A stretch of DNA of 64,000 nucleotides from Arminella tubonensis (GCF_003240585.1 NZ_PCDP01000001.1:558001-622000), one strand, 5' to 3'. Shown: positions 9,933 through 18,440, counted from the first letter of the stretch. Numbers and translations are program-made. Notes: generated by a model from the letters alone, not told the origin.

Positions 9933-10805
9933 TCAGTTCAGAACATGCGCGATCAGAAAATCGAAGAAGGTGGTGTAGCGTTCCCGATTGCCGGAGGCGC
10001 CGTCAAGCAAGGTGACTTCCTGGCCACTCTTCCTGGCAGCCCGCGCAAAGCCGGAGCCGAATTGCGGGCTGTGCACCAACGACATGTGGTCGCCTTGAGT
10101 ATGCTGCAAATCCTCGGAATAGAGAAGCACGGTGGGTGGGGACCCGGCGCCGACAAGATACGAGGGAGAAAGAGCCGCGATATAGCCGAGGAAATTCTCG
10201 CGCCTGGCGAGAAAGGAGGAGAAATCCTCCTCCGGCAGGCCAAAGGCGTGGCCGCCATAATTGATCGACGGGCTGACCCAATCACGCATTTCAAAGGGGT
10301 CGATCGTCGTCTGCGCATCGATGCCGCCGATTGCCCTCAGCCCTTCCGCGGGCTGGTTCTTCTGTAGCGACAGGCCTAGCCAGAGCGCGTTGAACCCTCC
10401 CGCCGAGCCTCCATAGGCAGCAATTCGCCGGCCATCGATACCGACACCGGCGCCGTTCCTCACCAGATATTCATAGGCGGCCTTCGTATCCTCAAGAGGC
10501 GCCAGCACAGGCGGAAAGATGCGGTCGCGATCGGCCTCCACAAGATTGCGGTAGTTGATCGCCGCCACCGCGACACCCTTTGACAGCATGTAGTCCAGGT
10601 CATCCCGGGAGATGAACCGTTTGTCGCCATTCCACCAGCCGCCGCCATGGATGTAGATGATAACAGGAAATGGCCCTGCACCAGAGGGCTTGTAGATATC
10701 CATCCTGTTGCTGGTTCCAGGACCGTAGGCGATGTCCCTGATCTCCGGACCCCTCAGCCCGGCAAACGCCAGGTGCATGCCGACCAGTACGCAAAGACAC
10801 AACAT
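9933..10805 (-). CDS. Alpha/beta hydrolase (esterase/lipase type)
   Basis: A 290-residue alpha/beta hydrolase. The first 17 residues are hydrophobic (MLCLCVLVGMHLAFAG), suggesting an exported or membrane-anchored enzyme. The oxyanion motif HGGGWW is near residue 53 and the nucleophile GGSAGG near 133; a C-terminal Asp/His likely complete the triad. These features match the hormone-sensitive-lipase/BD-FAE group that hydrolyses esters. The acyltransferase gene begins 44 bases away on the other strand, so the two may share a promoter region and act on acyl groups of an envelope polymer. That is inference. Confidence 0.8.
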   Translation of the reverse strand: MLCLCVLVGMHLAFAGLRGPEIRDIAYGPGTSNRMDIYKPSGAGPFPVIIYIHGGGWWNGDKRFISRDDLDYMLSKGVAVAAINYRNLVEADRDRIFPPVLAPLEDTKAAYEYLVRNGAGVGIDGRRIAAYGGSAGGFNALWLGLSLQKNQPAEGLRAIGGIDAQTTIDPFEMRDWVSPSINYGGHAFGLPEEDFSSFLARRENFLGYIAALSPSYLVGAGSPPTVLLYSEDLQHTQGDHMSLVHSPQFGSGFARAARKSGQEVTLLDGASGNRERYTTFFDFLIAHVLN

Positions 10806-10849
10806 TGTCAGGGCACCTACGGCCCCTGCAGCTTTGTGGATGGGGACAA

Positions 10850-11995
10850 ATGCACAAAAGTATAAGTCGGAGTCACTATTATGCGGTAGACCTGATTAGG
10901 ATCATTGCTGCCTGCCTGGTCGTGTTTTATCATTTTTCGTCTTTCGTCAATTCCATGACCGGGGAGCTGGCCTTCCCTTTCCTCTCGCCTTTCGCCCACG
11001 TGGGTGACGTCGGCGTCGAGATTTTCTTCGTCATTTCCGGCCTTGTCATCGCAATGAGCGCCGAGAACGCCCGCGGCCTGCAGGGCGCCTTGAAGTTCAT
11101 TCATCTGCGCGCATTGAGAATTCTGCCGGCGCTCTGGATATCGAGCCTTATCGGCTTTGCGGTGTTGTCGCTGGCCGGCGAGAGCGTGCCTTCGCTCGTC
11201 ATCCGCCTCCTCAAAACCGCAACGCTCTCACCGATTGGCCCGTATATCGATGGCGTCGTGTGGTCTCTGGTCGTTGAAGCCGTGTTCTATACGACAGTCG
11301 GTATCACGATCATCGCTGCCGCCCGGATCTCGTTGGAAATGCTCGCCAAGATGATCTGTGCTGCAAGTACCGTCTATCTGGTCGTCTGGACCGCCGCTTT
11401 CCTCACCAACGAGCAACTCTACGAGCTGCTTTCCCGTTTCCCTTCCAAGGTTTTCCTGTTGCGCTACGGCGTCTTCTTCGCACTGGGCATGCTGCTGTGG
11501 TCCGGCATGCGCGGTAGGCTTTCGGCCCCGACCAGAGGCACCTTGCTGCTGGCGGGAATTATGTGCATCGTGGAAATCGTTACCTACAGGGAGCTGCGGT
11601 GGGGCGCCGGCATTGCGGCGGCCAGCATCTGGATTGCCGCAATCTCGTTCACGGTCGTTGGCATCGTCCATGCCGATGCGATCGAGGGCAGGCTCCAAGA
11701 CCGTGAGCGGAAGATCATCCGGTACCTCGGCAGCTACAGCTATCCGCTCTACCTCAATCACTACACGTTCGGTGCCTTCATCCTGCAGTCGCTCTTGAAC
11801 GTCTTTCAGCCGGCTTCTCAACTATCGACGGCAGCGCTTTTTATCGTGTCGGCCGGCGCGGTACTGATGATAGCGGCCTTTGTCGCATCTGCGGAAAAAC
11901 TGGCTGCGAGGCCCTTCAGGTTGCGGCCCTCTGCACAGCTGGAGCAACCGGCGCGGATCTCCGCGCCGGTCTCAGTGCCCGAAGGGCTTCAGTGA
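10850..11995 (+). CDS. Membrane acyltransferase (acyltransferase_3 family)
   Basis: A 381-residue protein with about ten hydrophobic segments. The N-terminus has the family signature RSHYYAVDLIRIIAACLVVFYHF, with the Arg/His-type residues R and H in the first membrane region. Family members (OafA/NodX type) transfer acetyl or other acyl groups to extracellular polysaccharide or peptidoglycan in the inner membrane. ATG at 10850 follows GGGGAC. The 3' end overlaps the convergent small secreted protein gene by seven bases. Substrate unknown. Confidence 0.85.
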   Translation: MHKSISRSHYYAVDLIRIIAACLVVFYHFSSFVNSMTGELAFPFLSPFAHVGDVGVEIFFVISGLVIAMSAENARGLQGALKFIHLRALRILPALWISSLIGFAVLSLAGESVPSLVIRLLKTATLSPIGPYIDGVVWSLVVEAVFYTTVGITIIAAARISLEMLAKMICAASTVYLVVWTAAFLTNEQLYELLSRFPSKVFLLRYGVFFALGMLLWSGMRGRLSAPTRGTLLLAGIMCIVEIVTYRELRWGAGIAAASIWIAAISFTVVGIVHADAIEGRLQDRERKIIRYLGSYSYPLYLNHYTFGAFILQSLLNVFQPASQLSTAALFIVSAGAVLMIAAFVASAEKLAARPFRLRPSAQLEQPARISAPVSVPEGLQ

Positions 11996-12303
11996 TTTTT
12001 ATTCGGGCCCTTGCCGGTCACGGGATTGCACATCCTTACCTTGCAGTTCGGATCATCGCGCGTCGGCACGGTCGCGCTGGACATGCTTCCCTGCCCGATG
12101 CAGGACATCGAATTTGCGACGTAGCGATTATACATCATCAGGTTCGGGTCGCGATGCGATGGGTAGCGCAACACGATCGAGCCCTCCTGAGCGATCTTGT
12201 CGTGGATGGCCGAACAGGTAAGCGAGCTGGAGTCGTGGCGGGACATTGCCATCGCGTTTGATGCCAGCATTGCGAATGCTGCGAGCAGAATCATCTTTTT
12301 CAT
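11989..12303 (-). CDS. Small secreted Cys-containing protein
   Basis: A 104-residue protein with a clear signal peptide (MKKMILLAAFAMLASNAMA, then cleavage) and four cysteines after it (LTCSAIHDK, SCIGQ, NCKVR, MCNPV), which could form two disulfides in the periplasm. Rhizobial genomes contain many such proteins of unknown function. The ATG at 12303 is used because the signal peptide begins there. The stop overlaps the acyltransferase end. Confidence 0.7.
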   Translation of the reverse strand: MKKMILLAAFAMLASNAMAMSRHDSSSLTCSAIHDKIAQEGSIVLRYPSHRDPNLMMYNRYVANSMSCIGQGSMSSATVPTRDDPNCKVRMCNPVTGKGPNKNH

Positions 12304-12339
12304 TGGGGGACTTCTCTTATTCAGTGACAGACGTTGCTG

Positions 12340-12435
12340 TTGCATAATTCCGTGATCGGATTCGATTCAGGGATAAAATTATCCAACATTTCAGAGGGAT
12401 AGAGTGACCCTAGCGGCCCTTCCGGACACGCGCCA
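12340..12435. repeat. Dispersed intergenic repeat, family A copy 1
   Basis: About 95 bases share pattern with 49442-49550: TTGCATAA, then an AT-rich block, CAACATTTC, then AGAGNGACC. The match is imperfect but runs over about 70 aligned bases. It lies within the 289-base gap between the small secreted protein and the VOC gene. I see no gene in that gap; 12436-12592 has no feature I can support. Confidence 0.5.
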
Positions 12436-12592
12436 CCCTATCGAACGTCGCCATTATCCCGCATCAGTGCCATCGTATTTGTGACAGAACGGTATCAGTT
12501 GGCCATGCTGCGGTGCGGCAACACGTCGCTAGCGCCGATGAAGGCGCTGCCATCAGCGGCCCATCCTGACCTGTTGGCCGCCTTGAGAACAG

Positions 12593-13360
12593 TTACCGCA
12601 CCGCGGCGGTCAGGGCGAACATGGCGCCCTGGGGGTCGAGGCACTGCAGGACCCAGGCGCCGGGGACCTCCGTCGGGCCGTTGATGATCTGCCCGCCGGC
12701 CGCGGTCACGCGCTCGGCGGCGGCGTCGATGGCGGGGACGGTGAAATAGAAGATCCAGGACGGCGTCGGCATGGTTTCCGGCTTTTCCATCATGCCGCCC
12801 ATCTCGCCGCCTTCAAGGCCGAAGATCTTGTAGATGCCCATCGCGCCCATGTCGAAATCGCGGCTCAGCTGCCAGCCGAAAGTCTTCGAATAGAAGGAGA
12901 ATGCCTCCTCGCTGTCGTCGGCATAGAGCTCGTGCCAGCCGGTGTAACCAGGCGTGTCCTGCGGGGGCGGTGGTTGCCGGCTCGACAACCCCCGGAAAAG
13001 CGCGAAGGCCGCACCCTGCGGATCGCCGACGATGGCGAAGCGTCCGATGCCCGGAATATCGGCCGCGGCGCGATGGACGACGCCGCCGTCGATGACGATA
13101 TCGGCTGCCAGCGTGTCGACATCGTCAACGGCGATGTAGCCGAGCCATAATGGCGGGATGCCCATGCTGCGGGCGCTTTCGGGCAGGCTCATTGCGCCTG
13201 AGACCGGACGGCCGTCGACGGTGAACATGGTGTAGTGGATGCCCTCGACCCCTGCATCCTGCGTCTTCCAGCCGACGACCTCGCTATAGAAAATCTCCGC
13301 CGCGGCCATGTCACTCGTCATCAACTCGTACCAGACGAACTTGCCATGCGTATGCGCCAT
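12593..13360 (-). CDS. Two-domain VOC (glyoxalase/bleomycin-resistance fold) protein
   Basis: A 255-residue protein of two VOC repeats, about residues 7-120 (KFVWYELMTSDMAAAEIFYSEVVGW) and 137-255 (TGWHELYADDSEEAFSFYSKTFGW). The family covers metal-dependent lyases, dioxygenases and resistance proteins. GGGGAG is directly adjacent to the upper ATG at 13366, so the ATG at 13360 (5-6 bases spacing) was chosen. Third in a probable DUF899-DUF1579-VOC transcript on the minus strand, with a MarR gene divergent from it. Confidence 0.8.
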   Translation of the reverse strand: MAHTHGKFVWYELMTSDMAAAEIFYSEVVGWKTQDAGVEGIHYTMFTVDGRPVSGAMSLPESARSMGIPPLWLGYIAVDDVDTLAADIVIDGGVVHRAAADIPGIGRFAIVGDPQGAAFALFRGLSSRQPPPPQDTPGYTGWHELYADDSEEAFSFYSKTFGWQLSRDFDMGAMGIYKIFGLEGGEMGGMMEKPETMPTPSWIFYFTVPAIDAAAERVTAAGGQIINGPTEVPGAWVLQCLDPQGAMFALTAAVR

Positions 13361-13495
13361 TTCCATCTCCCCGGTCAGCGCCTACTTCCCAACGAAATGG
13401 TATGGGGCAATCCGCAGCGACACAAGCTGCAAAACCGAACGTTTTCAGGCCAGATGCGCTTTTTAGGCTGTCGGAGAAGTTTGGTTTACTCTCCG

Positions 13496-13972
13496 TTACA
13501 CGCGACGGCGATATTGCATCGTCATGAGCTGGCGCCAGCTGCCATCAGGCGTGAGGATATGCGAGGTAAAAGTGCGGTTGTCATCGTCCTCGAAGGAGAC
13601 GCACTCCTGGTAGCGCGCCGTGCGGCCCTTGGTCTCGACATCAGGCCCTTCCGTCTCCAGAAGCAGCGTGCGACCGCTCTCGTCCAGCCGGCCCTCATAG
13701 ATCCACATATGATTGATGACGCTGTCGATCCAGTTGCCGACATATCTTCCCTTATCGGGATCGTAGCCGAGCGTCAGCATGGTGGAAGCGGCGCCGCCAC
13801 CCGGCATTTCGCCATGCCCCTCCGCCACGACCCAGAGGCCGTGCAGCGAACGGACGGTTTCCCGCCAGGTCGCATGCTCCGGATTGCTGGCCATGGCGTC
13901 GGCAACGATATCCCAGTTGCCGACGAGCTTTTGCAGAAACGCATGTTCCTTCGTCGGTGTGGCGGTTTTCAT
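13496..13972 (-). CDS. DUF1579-family protein
   Basis: A 158-residue protein matching the DUF1579 pattern: KLVGNWDI at the start, then WRETVRSLHGLWVVAEGHG and GYDPDKGRYVGNWIDS. Function unknown; the fold is probably a calycin-like beta-barrel. A GGAGGACTGGAAG run just upstream of the ATG at 13972 fixes the start. It lies 34 bases after the DUF899 gene, on the same strand, so the two are co-transcribed. Confidence 0.8.
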   Translation of the reverse strand: MKTATPTKEHAFLQKLVGNWDIVADAMASNPEHATWRETVRSLHGLWVVAEGHGEMPGGGAASTMLTLGYDPDKGRYVGNWIDSVINHMWIYEGRLDESGRTLLLETEGPDVETKGRTARYQECVSFEDDDNRTFTSHILTPDGSWRQLMTMQYRRRV

Positions 13973-14006
13973 CTTCCAGTCCTCCCGGCAGTGACAGCGC
14001 TCCAAA

Positions 14007-14729
14007 TCAGTGGACGTGAGCCTGTTGTTTCGCCATCCCGTATTCGTCGTGGCGACGGACGAAATCCATCGTCGAACCTTCGTTTCTGCCCTTGGGCGCA
14101 CGATCGAGGATCATCAGAGTGCCGATCAGGTCTTCGGGACCGCGGCCATAGCTGGAATAGGTGTGGAAGACGTTGCCCGCCTCGTCCCTGTAGAAGGCGC
14201 TGAGGCCCGGAAGCTCGTCGTTGCCGTTGGCGGCGTCGATGGCGGTGAAGTTGTAGATCACCTTGTCCTTCGCCAGATCCTCCTCGGTGAAGGAGACGTT
14301 ATAATCGAAGTTGAAGGTGCTGCCGGCCGACGAAACCCAGGGGAAATGCCAGCCCATGCGCTTCTTGTAGGCATCGATCTTGGCAAGCGGCGCGCGCGCA
14401 ACGGCAACCAGCGTTACATCGTGATTGGTCAGATGCGGAAGGGCACCGTCGAGATGGTCGGCGAGGAACGAGCAGCCGGGGCAGCCGGCCTCCCAGTTGG
14501 GTCCGAGCATGAAGTGATAGACAATCAGCTGGCTGCGGCCGTCGAAGAGTTCGGAAAGGGTCTTCCTGCCGTTTGCGGTGTCGAAGACGTAATTCTCCTC
14601 GACCTTGACCCAGGGCATAGCCGCACGCTCGGCATTGAGCCGATCACGCATCCGGGTCATTTCCTTTTCCTTGGCAAGCAATTTACGGCTGGCTTCGAGC
14701 CATGCGTCGCGCGAAACGATCTGGTTCAT
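14007..14729 (-). CDS. DUF899 thioredoxin-fold protein
   Basis: A 240-residue DUF899-family protein with a thioredoxin-like fold. The signature YHFMLGPNWEAGCPGCSFLADHLDG holds a CxxC. Family role is unknown, but it often sits with DUF1579 and VOC genes. First gene of the minus-strand group, divergent from the MarR gene with a 73-base promoter region that contains a perfect 12-bp palindrome, suggesting control by the MarR protein. Confidence 0.85.
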   Translation of the reverse strand: MNQIVSRDAWLEASRKLLAKEKEMTRMRDRLNAERAAMPWVKVEENYVFDTANGRKTLSELFDGRSQLIVYHFMLGPNWEAGCPGCSFLADHLDGALPHLTNHDVTLVAVARAPLAKIDAYKKRMGWHFPWVSSAGSTFNFDYNVSFTEEDLAKDKVIYNFTAIDAANGNDELPGLSAFYRDEAGNVFHTYSSYGRGPEDLIGTLMILDRAPKGRNEGSTMDFVRRHDEYGMAKQQAHVH

Positions 14730-14768
14730 CTTACTACGCCCTCCTCGGCGTGTTCGTTGTTCCCTATC

Positions 14769-14803
14769 TTGACATTTACATTGATATCAATATTACTATG
14801 GCA
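14769..14803 (+). promoter_or_regulatory. Leaderless promoter with palindromic operator for the MarR gene
   Basis: TTGACA at 14769-14774 and TATTAC at 14791-14796 (16-base spacer) resemble a sigma-70 promoter. The palindrome ATTGATATCAAT at 14780-14791 fills the spacer and overlaps the -10. The expected start point, about 7 bases past the -10, coincides with the ATG at 14803, and there is no Shine-Dalgarno. This suggests leaderless, autoregulated transcription. Inference from spacing. Confidence 0.55.
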
Positions 14804-15249
14804 TGTCAAATACTACAGAGATTCCTTTCGCCACGACGCTGCTGGTTCGCGACAATTGCCTTTGCCTCCACGTCCAGCGCGCCGCCCGCGCTCTTGCCCG
14901 CCGCTTCGATGTCGCGCTGCGGCCGCTGGGGCTGACCAACGGGCAGTTTTCGCTGATGATGTCTCTAAACCGCCCTCACCCGCCTGGCATGAAGCCCGTT
15001 GCCGATCTTCTGGCGATGGACCAGACGACGCTGACGGCCGCGCTGAAGCCGCTGGAGCGTCGCGGCTGGGTGACCATCGCCCGCAATCCCGACGACAAAC
15101 GCGGCCGGCTGCTTTCCCTGACACCGGACGGCAAGGCTATCCTTTCAGCCGCAGTGCCGATCTGGGAAAAGACCCACGCGGAAGTCGAGGCAACGCTGCG
15201 CTCGGGCGGCGCGGACAATCTGCGGGCGGATCTTTTGGCGCTCTGCTGA
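14803..15249 (+). CDS. MarR-family transcriptional regulator
   Basis: A 148-residue MarR protein: dimerization helices, then a winged helix (about residues 50-110 with MKPVADLLAMDQTTLTAALKPLERRGWV and the wing RNPDDKRGRLLSLT). MarR proteins repress by binding palindromes, and the palindrome at 14780-14791 upstream is a natural target. The divergent DUF899/DUF1579/VOC genes are likely under its control. No ribosome site precedes the ATG at 14803, consistent with leaderless translation. Confidence 0.85.
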   Translation: MSNTTEIPFATTLLVRDNCLCLHVQRAARALARRFDVALRPLGLTNGQFSLMMSLNRPHPPGMKPVADLLAMDQTTLTAALKPLERRGWVTIARNPDDKRGRLLSLTPDGKAILSAAVPIWEKTHAEVEATLRSGGADNLRADLLALC

Positions 15250-15297
15250 ACTGCGATCGAGGGCGCTCGAGACTTGATTCAGGAGGACTGCTCACCT

Positions 15298-15323
15298 ATA
15301 AAGTAGTCATATGTGACCTTTAT
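15298..15323. promoter_or_regulatory. Imperfect palindrome before the Phd/PIN toxin-antitoxin genes
   Basis: Six-base arms ATAAAG and CTTTAT flank CATATG, giving a 26-bp interrupted palindrome directly upstream of the antitoxin gene. Such sites are bound by Phd antitoxins to repress their own operon. Not tested. Confidence 0.5.
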
Positions 15324-15335
15324 GGAGAATTTGGC

Positions 15336-15602
15336 ATGTCAACGGTTAGCCTCAAGGATGCCAAGGCCGGGTTCTCGAACATGGTCGACAAGGCCGCGGC
15401 CGGCGAATTCGTCACGATCACCCGGCACGGAAGACCCGCTGCCGTTATCGTCAGCGTCGGCGCCGCGGAAGCAGCAAAGAAGGCGCTCCAAAAGGAGCAG
15501 CCTAGCCTCGTTCAGTACCTCAAGACTTTTCCAGCCGATTTTGACCTGGAGGATGATGTCTTCGCCCGGAATCCTGCACCGTCGCGAGACGTCGACCTGT
15601 GA
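15336..15602 (+). CDS. Phd/YefM-family antitoxin
   Basis: An 88-residue antitoxin. The N-terminal DNA-binding fold is MSTVSLKDAKAGFSNMVDKA, with GEFVTITRHGRPAAVIV, the usual Phd pattern. The C-terminal 40 residues, richer in charge, should bind the toxin. The stop overlaps the PIN toxin start by four bases (GTGA), which couples their translation. Phd represses the operon and neutralises the nuclease. Confidence 0.9.
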   Translation: MSTVSLKDAKAGFSNMVDKAAAGEFVTITRHGRPAAVIVSVGAAEAAKKALQKEQPSLVQYLKTFPADFDLEDDVFARNPAPSRDVDL

Positions 15603-16045
15603 CCGGCTATCTCCTCGACACCAACGCCATCTCGATGTTCTCGCCCTCGAGGGCAAGCGCGACGCAGGCGTTTTGCGACTGGATGGACGAGCAGGAAAAA
15701 GTGAACGGCATTTACCTCTCGGCGATGACTATCCACGAGATAGAAAAGGGCGTGCACCTGTTGCAGCACAGGGGCGCAACCGTGAAAGCGGCCGGCATCC
15801 GGTTTTGGCTCAAGGGGCTGGTTTCCATATATGGCCACAATATCCTGCCGCTCGACAGAGACGTCGCCGTAGAGTCTGGACAGCTAGAGGCATTGGCGGT
15901 TGCATCCGGGCACAATCCCGGAGCCGCCGATGCCGTCATTGCCGGCACGGCAAAATTTCACCGATTGACGGTCATCACGCATAACCTGAAACACTTCCAA
16001 CCCTTCGGCGTGGCCGCACAAGGCCCGGATCAAGTCGGCGTCTAG
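15599..16045 (+). CDS. PIN-domain toxin (FitB/VapC-like)
   Basis: A 148-residue PIN nuclease with LLDTNAI (Asp7), IHEIEKGVHLL (Glu) and GAADAVIAGTA (Asp); these acidic residues bind Mg2+. The family cleaves RNA such as tRNA and is held in check by the Phd antitoxin just upstream. The start is GTG overlapping the antitoxin stop. No frameshift or missing acidic residue is seen, so the toxin is probably active. Confidence 0.9.
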   Translation: MTGYLLDTNAISMFSPSRASATQAFCDWMDEQEKVNGIYLSAMTIHEIEKGVHLLQHRGATVKAAGIRFWLKGLVSIYGHNILPLDRDVAVESGQLEALAVASGHNPGAADAVIAGTAKFHRLTVITHNLKHFQPFGVAAQGPDQVGV

Positions 16046-16145
16046 CGCGCTGGGTCCGGCTTGCCGCCACCCTCGCGGCGCATTACGCTCTCTAAATGAA
16101 AGCAGGCGCTCCCCGGCGCCGTAGCTTCCCAAAGGAGAGTGTCGC

Positions 16146-16568
16146 ATGGCTGATCTTTCGCGGTTTACAGACGAGCAGATTGCGGCGGCCAGGCGGTATA
16201 GCGCCACGACGCCGCCCGATGATCTGGACCCGCGGATCGAGGTGCTGGTGAAGGACCTGATCGGCAGGGTCGCCGACAAATGGACCATGCTGATCCTGGA
16301 GGTTCTCGCAGAGAAGGGCGAGCTACGCTTCACCCGGATTGGAGAGTTCGTCGGAGGGATAAGCCAGAAGATGCTGACGCAGACGTTGCGCCAGATGGAG
16401 CGCGACGGGCTGGTCAAGAGGACCGTTCATCCCGTCGTGCCGCCGAAGGTCGAATACAGGCTGACGCCGCTCGGCATGAGCCTCGGCGCTGCCTTCTGCG
16501 GCGTCTGGATCTGGGCGGCAGAAAACCTCCAGCAGGTGGAGGAAGCGCGCCGAGAATTTGAGAAATAA
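16146..16568 (+). CDS. HxlR-family transcriptional regulator
   Basis: A 140-residue HxlR-type winged helix: VLVKDLIGRVADKWTMLIL, then GELRFTRIGEFVGGISQKMLTQTLRQMERDGLV and PPKVEYRLTPLG. HxlR regulators usually control an adjacent oxidoreductase, but here the neighbours are toxin-antitoxin genes, so the target is unknown. Strong AAAGGAGAG precedes the ATG at 16146. Confidence 0.85.
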   Translation: MADLSRFTDEQIAAARRYSATTPPDDLDPRIEVLVKDLIGRVADKWTMLILEVLAEKGELRFTRIGEFVGGISQKMLTQTLRQMERDGLVKRTVHPVVPPKVEYRLTPLGMSLGAAFCGVWIWAAENLQQVEEARREFEK

Positions 16569-16592
16569 GGTGCAGGGCACCGGCAGCTTCCA

Positions 16593-17354
16593 TCATATCG
16601 CCTGACGGGCCAGCCTCGGATCACCTGAAAAATCCGCGCTGACGAAGCCGATGCGGGTTTTCGGAAATTCGCACAGGGCCTGTACGCCCGTGGCCGAAAG
16701 GCGGATGCGCCATGTCTGGCGCTCCACCGGTTCGCGGGCGGCAAAGCCCAGCGCTGTCAGAAGCGCGAGGTTCTTCCCGGCGTGCGGATCGCGGACAGAG
16801 CGGTAGAGGATCGCCTCGATGCCCCCTGCCCGCGCCGCTTCGGCCAGCGACTGGCAGGGGCCGTATTCGAGGGGATCGCTCCAGGCCTTGCGGTCCTTAT
16901 CAAGCGGCGGCCTTGTGAGATCGATGGAGCGCTCGGTGGCGACGGATGCGGCAAAGGCGGTATATTCGGCTGCATTGCCCGGCAACGGCGTGTCTGGCGA
17001 GTCCGCAAAGAACAGCAGCCGATAGAACGCCATCTCGGCCAGCGCCGTTTCCACCTTTTCGGAGGCGTAGAACACGCCGAGCGTTCGCCCTGCGCGGCGA
17101 AAGCGCGAGCCGTGCGGATAGACGGCGCCGTAGCGGAAGGGTGTGGCCAGCAGATAATCGAGGCCGGCGCATTCCGGCGGCAGGGCCGGCTTGCTTTCTT
17201 CCAGCAGCTGTTCGAGCAGCGCCTGCTCCTCGAGATTATCCACCAGTTTCAGCGTCGAGACCTGATGCTGGGCCTCCACCAGCCGCCAATAGCGGCCGGC
17301 GACAGGCAGCGCCTCAGACGAGAGCGCGGCGGGCGTCCAGGTATGCAAGGACAT
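16593..17354 (-). CDS. RES-domain toxin
   Basis: A 253-residue RES protein, the toxin of the RES-Xre toxin-antitoxin type, whose members degrade NAD+. Visible are the Arg/Tyr/Glu regions SRFRRAGRTLGVFYASEKVETALAEMAFY and the later Ser in CQSLAEAAR. The antitoxin gene lies upstream on the same strand and overlaps the toxin start by 41 bases, which couples translation. Length is at the usual upper range for RES proteins. Confidence 0.85.
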   Translation of the reverse strand: MSLHTWTPAALSSEALPVAGRYWRLVEAQHQVSTLKLVDNLEEQALLEQLLEESKPALPPECAGLDYLLATPFRYGAVYPHGSRFRRAGRTLGVFYASEKVETALAEMAFYRLLFFADSPDTPLPGNAAEYTAFAASVATERSIDLTRPPLDKDRKAWSDPLEYGPCQSLAEAARAGGIEAILYRSVRDPHAGKNLALLTALGFAAREPVERQTWRIRLSATGVQALCEFPKTRIGFVSADFSGDPRLARQAI

Positions 17355-17697
17355 CGGTCAATCCGGAAATGGAGATGATCTTTTCGACGGGTGGGGCGCC
17401 GAGCGCGAGATTTGCATTGCGCAGCCATTGCCGCGCCACAGCCTCGTCGCCGCCGACGATGGCATCGAGCGAGCGGAACAGCCGCACGAGAAGGATCGCC
17501 AGCTCGAAGGACTTGCTACCACGCTCAAGACTGAGGTCCTGCCGCTTCATCCGCGATACCGTCGCCTCGGAAACCCCGATCACCGCCGCCAGCGTCCGAG
17601 CGCTGAGCCCCAGCCTATCCGCCGCATTCACCGCCGCCTTGGTAATGACCGCCGCCTCCCTGGCGCCGGGTCTTTCAGCCGTTTGGACCATTGCCAT
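17314..17697 (-). CDS. Xre/DUF2384-family antitoxin of the RES toxin
   Basis: A 127-residue antitoxin. Residues about 35-70 form a Xre-like helix-turn-helix (RLGLSARTLAAVIGVSEATVSRM); about 80-125 hold the DUF2384 (MbcA/ParS) part with WLRNANLALGAPPVEKI. It binds the RES toxin and represses the operon. The ATG at 17697 follows AAGGAA; an in-frame start at 17718 would lie in that site. The inverted repeat at 17715-17738 is the likely operator. Confidence 0.85.
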   Translation of the reverse strand: MAMVQTAERPGAREAAVITKAAVNAADRLGLSARTLAAVIGVSEATVSRMKRQDLSLERGSKSFELAILLVRLFRSLDAIVGGDEAVARQWLRNANLALGAPPVEKIISISGLTDVLAYLDARRALV

Positions 17698-17714
17698 GAG
17701 AATTCCTTTCCTCA

Positions 17715-17738
17715 GCAAATATATAGACGATTATTTGC
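17715..17738. promoter_or_regulatory. Inverted repeat upstream of the RES/Xre operon
   Basis: Seven-base arms GCAAATA (17715-17721) and TATTTGC (17732-17738) with ten bases between. It sits just ahead of the antitoxin start and is a candidate autoregulatory operator. Confidence 0.5.
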
Positions 17739-17885
17739 AGAAGAAAAGAAGTATGTTGGATTTTCGGTGGCGCTCGATGGCGAAAGCTTGGGTGGAGGAG
17801 GTAATTGCGCCATTGCCGTGGGCCGACTGCGAACAAAGCTCTTCCGGATTGCGCCATTTGCGGACGTCGGCGGTCACGCTTCTCG

Positions 17886-18440
17886 CTAAAGGCCCGACGG
17901 TTCCACGGACAACCAGGCTTTGTGGCGCTCCTTTAATTCGACGACCTCAGCCGTGGAAGTCGGGAAAATGTCGAAGCCGCCATCGTACGGCGCGAATACC
18001 TTACCAGTCTGTCGGTTGCACCAAAGCGTCGGCCCTGTGGCGTCGTCGGCAACGTCTTTCAGAAGATCATTGAAGACTTCTTCTCGCCAGAAAACACATG
18101 ACACCGATGCTACCCAATGAAAATCATCGTCATCGTCACGAAATCTAAGCCCAGGATCAGGATTGGTCTCAAGGGGCTTCCAGTACGGCTTTGAATACCC
18201 TTCGATCCGACACTGAACCAGCCAGCATTCGGCGTTTCTTCCAAGGGTGTCATTCGCCAAAGTGATCGCCCTTCGCCGAATTTCGCCGCGCTCTTCGTCG
18301 GTCTCCGCATACCGGACGGAGTCAGCTAGAGCGTGAAAACGAACCCACGGCTTTCCCGCTACCTCTATTAACATGAATGCCAAAGGCGGGGTGTCGCCGT
18401 GAAAACGTGACCAGTCACTTTCGAACGCTAGCATCTTCAC
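17886..18440 (-). CDS. Protein of unknown function, DUF3885-like
   Basis: A 184-residue protein with no signal peptide or membrane segment. The pattern CVFWREEVFNDLLKDVADD, then YDGGFDIFPTSTAEVVELKERHKAWL, resembles the C-terminal region of DUF3885 proteins, which are sometimes immunity-like or SMI1-like in context. I cannot assign a function. It lies beside a toxin-antitoxin pair and is somewhat lower in GC than the core genes. MKMLAFES or MLAFES are both possible starts. Confidence 0.5.
   Translation of the reverse strand: MKMLAFESDWSRFHGDTPPLAFMLIEVAGKPWVRFHALADSVRYAETDEERGEIRRRAITLANDTLGRNAECWLVQCRIEGYSKPYWKPLETNPDPGLRFRDDDDDFHWVASVSCVFWREEVFNDLLKDVADDATGPTLWCNRQTGKVFAPYDGGFDIFPTSTAEVVELKERHKAWLSVEPSGL

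Noticed and set aside
14010..15602. 530-codon frame ending with the Phd antitoxin
   Set aside because: Only the last 88 codons form a protein family; the rest runs antisense to DUF899 and across the MarR gene.
17886..18440. Immunity-protein role for the unknown protein near the RES/Xre pair
   Set aside because: Resemblance to DUF3885 is weak and no secreted toxin partner is nearby.
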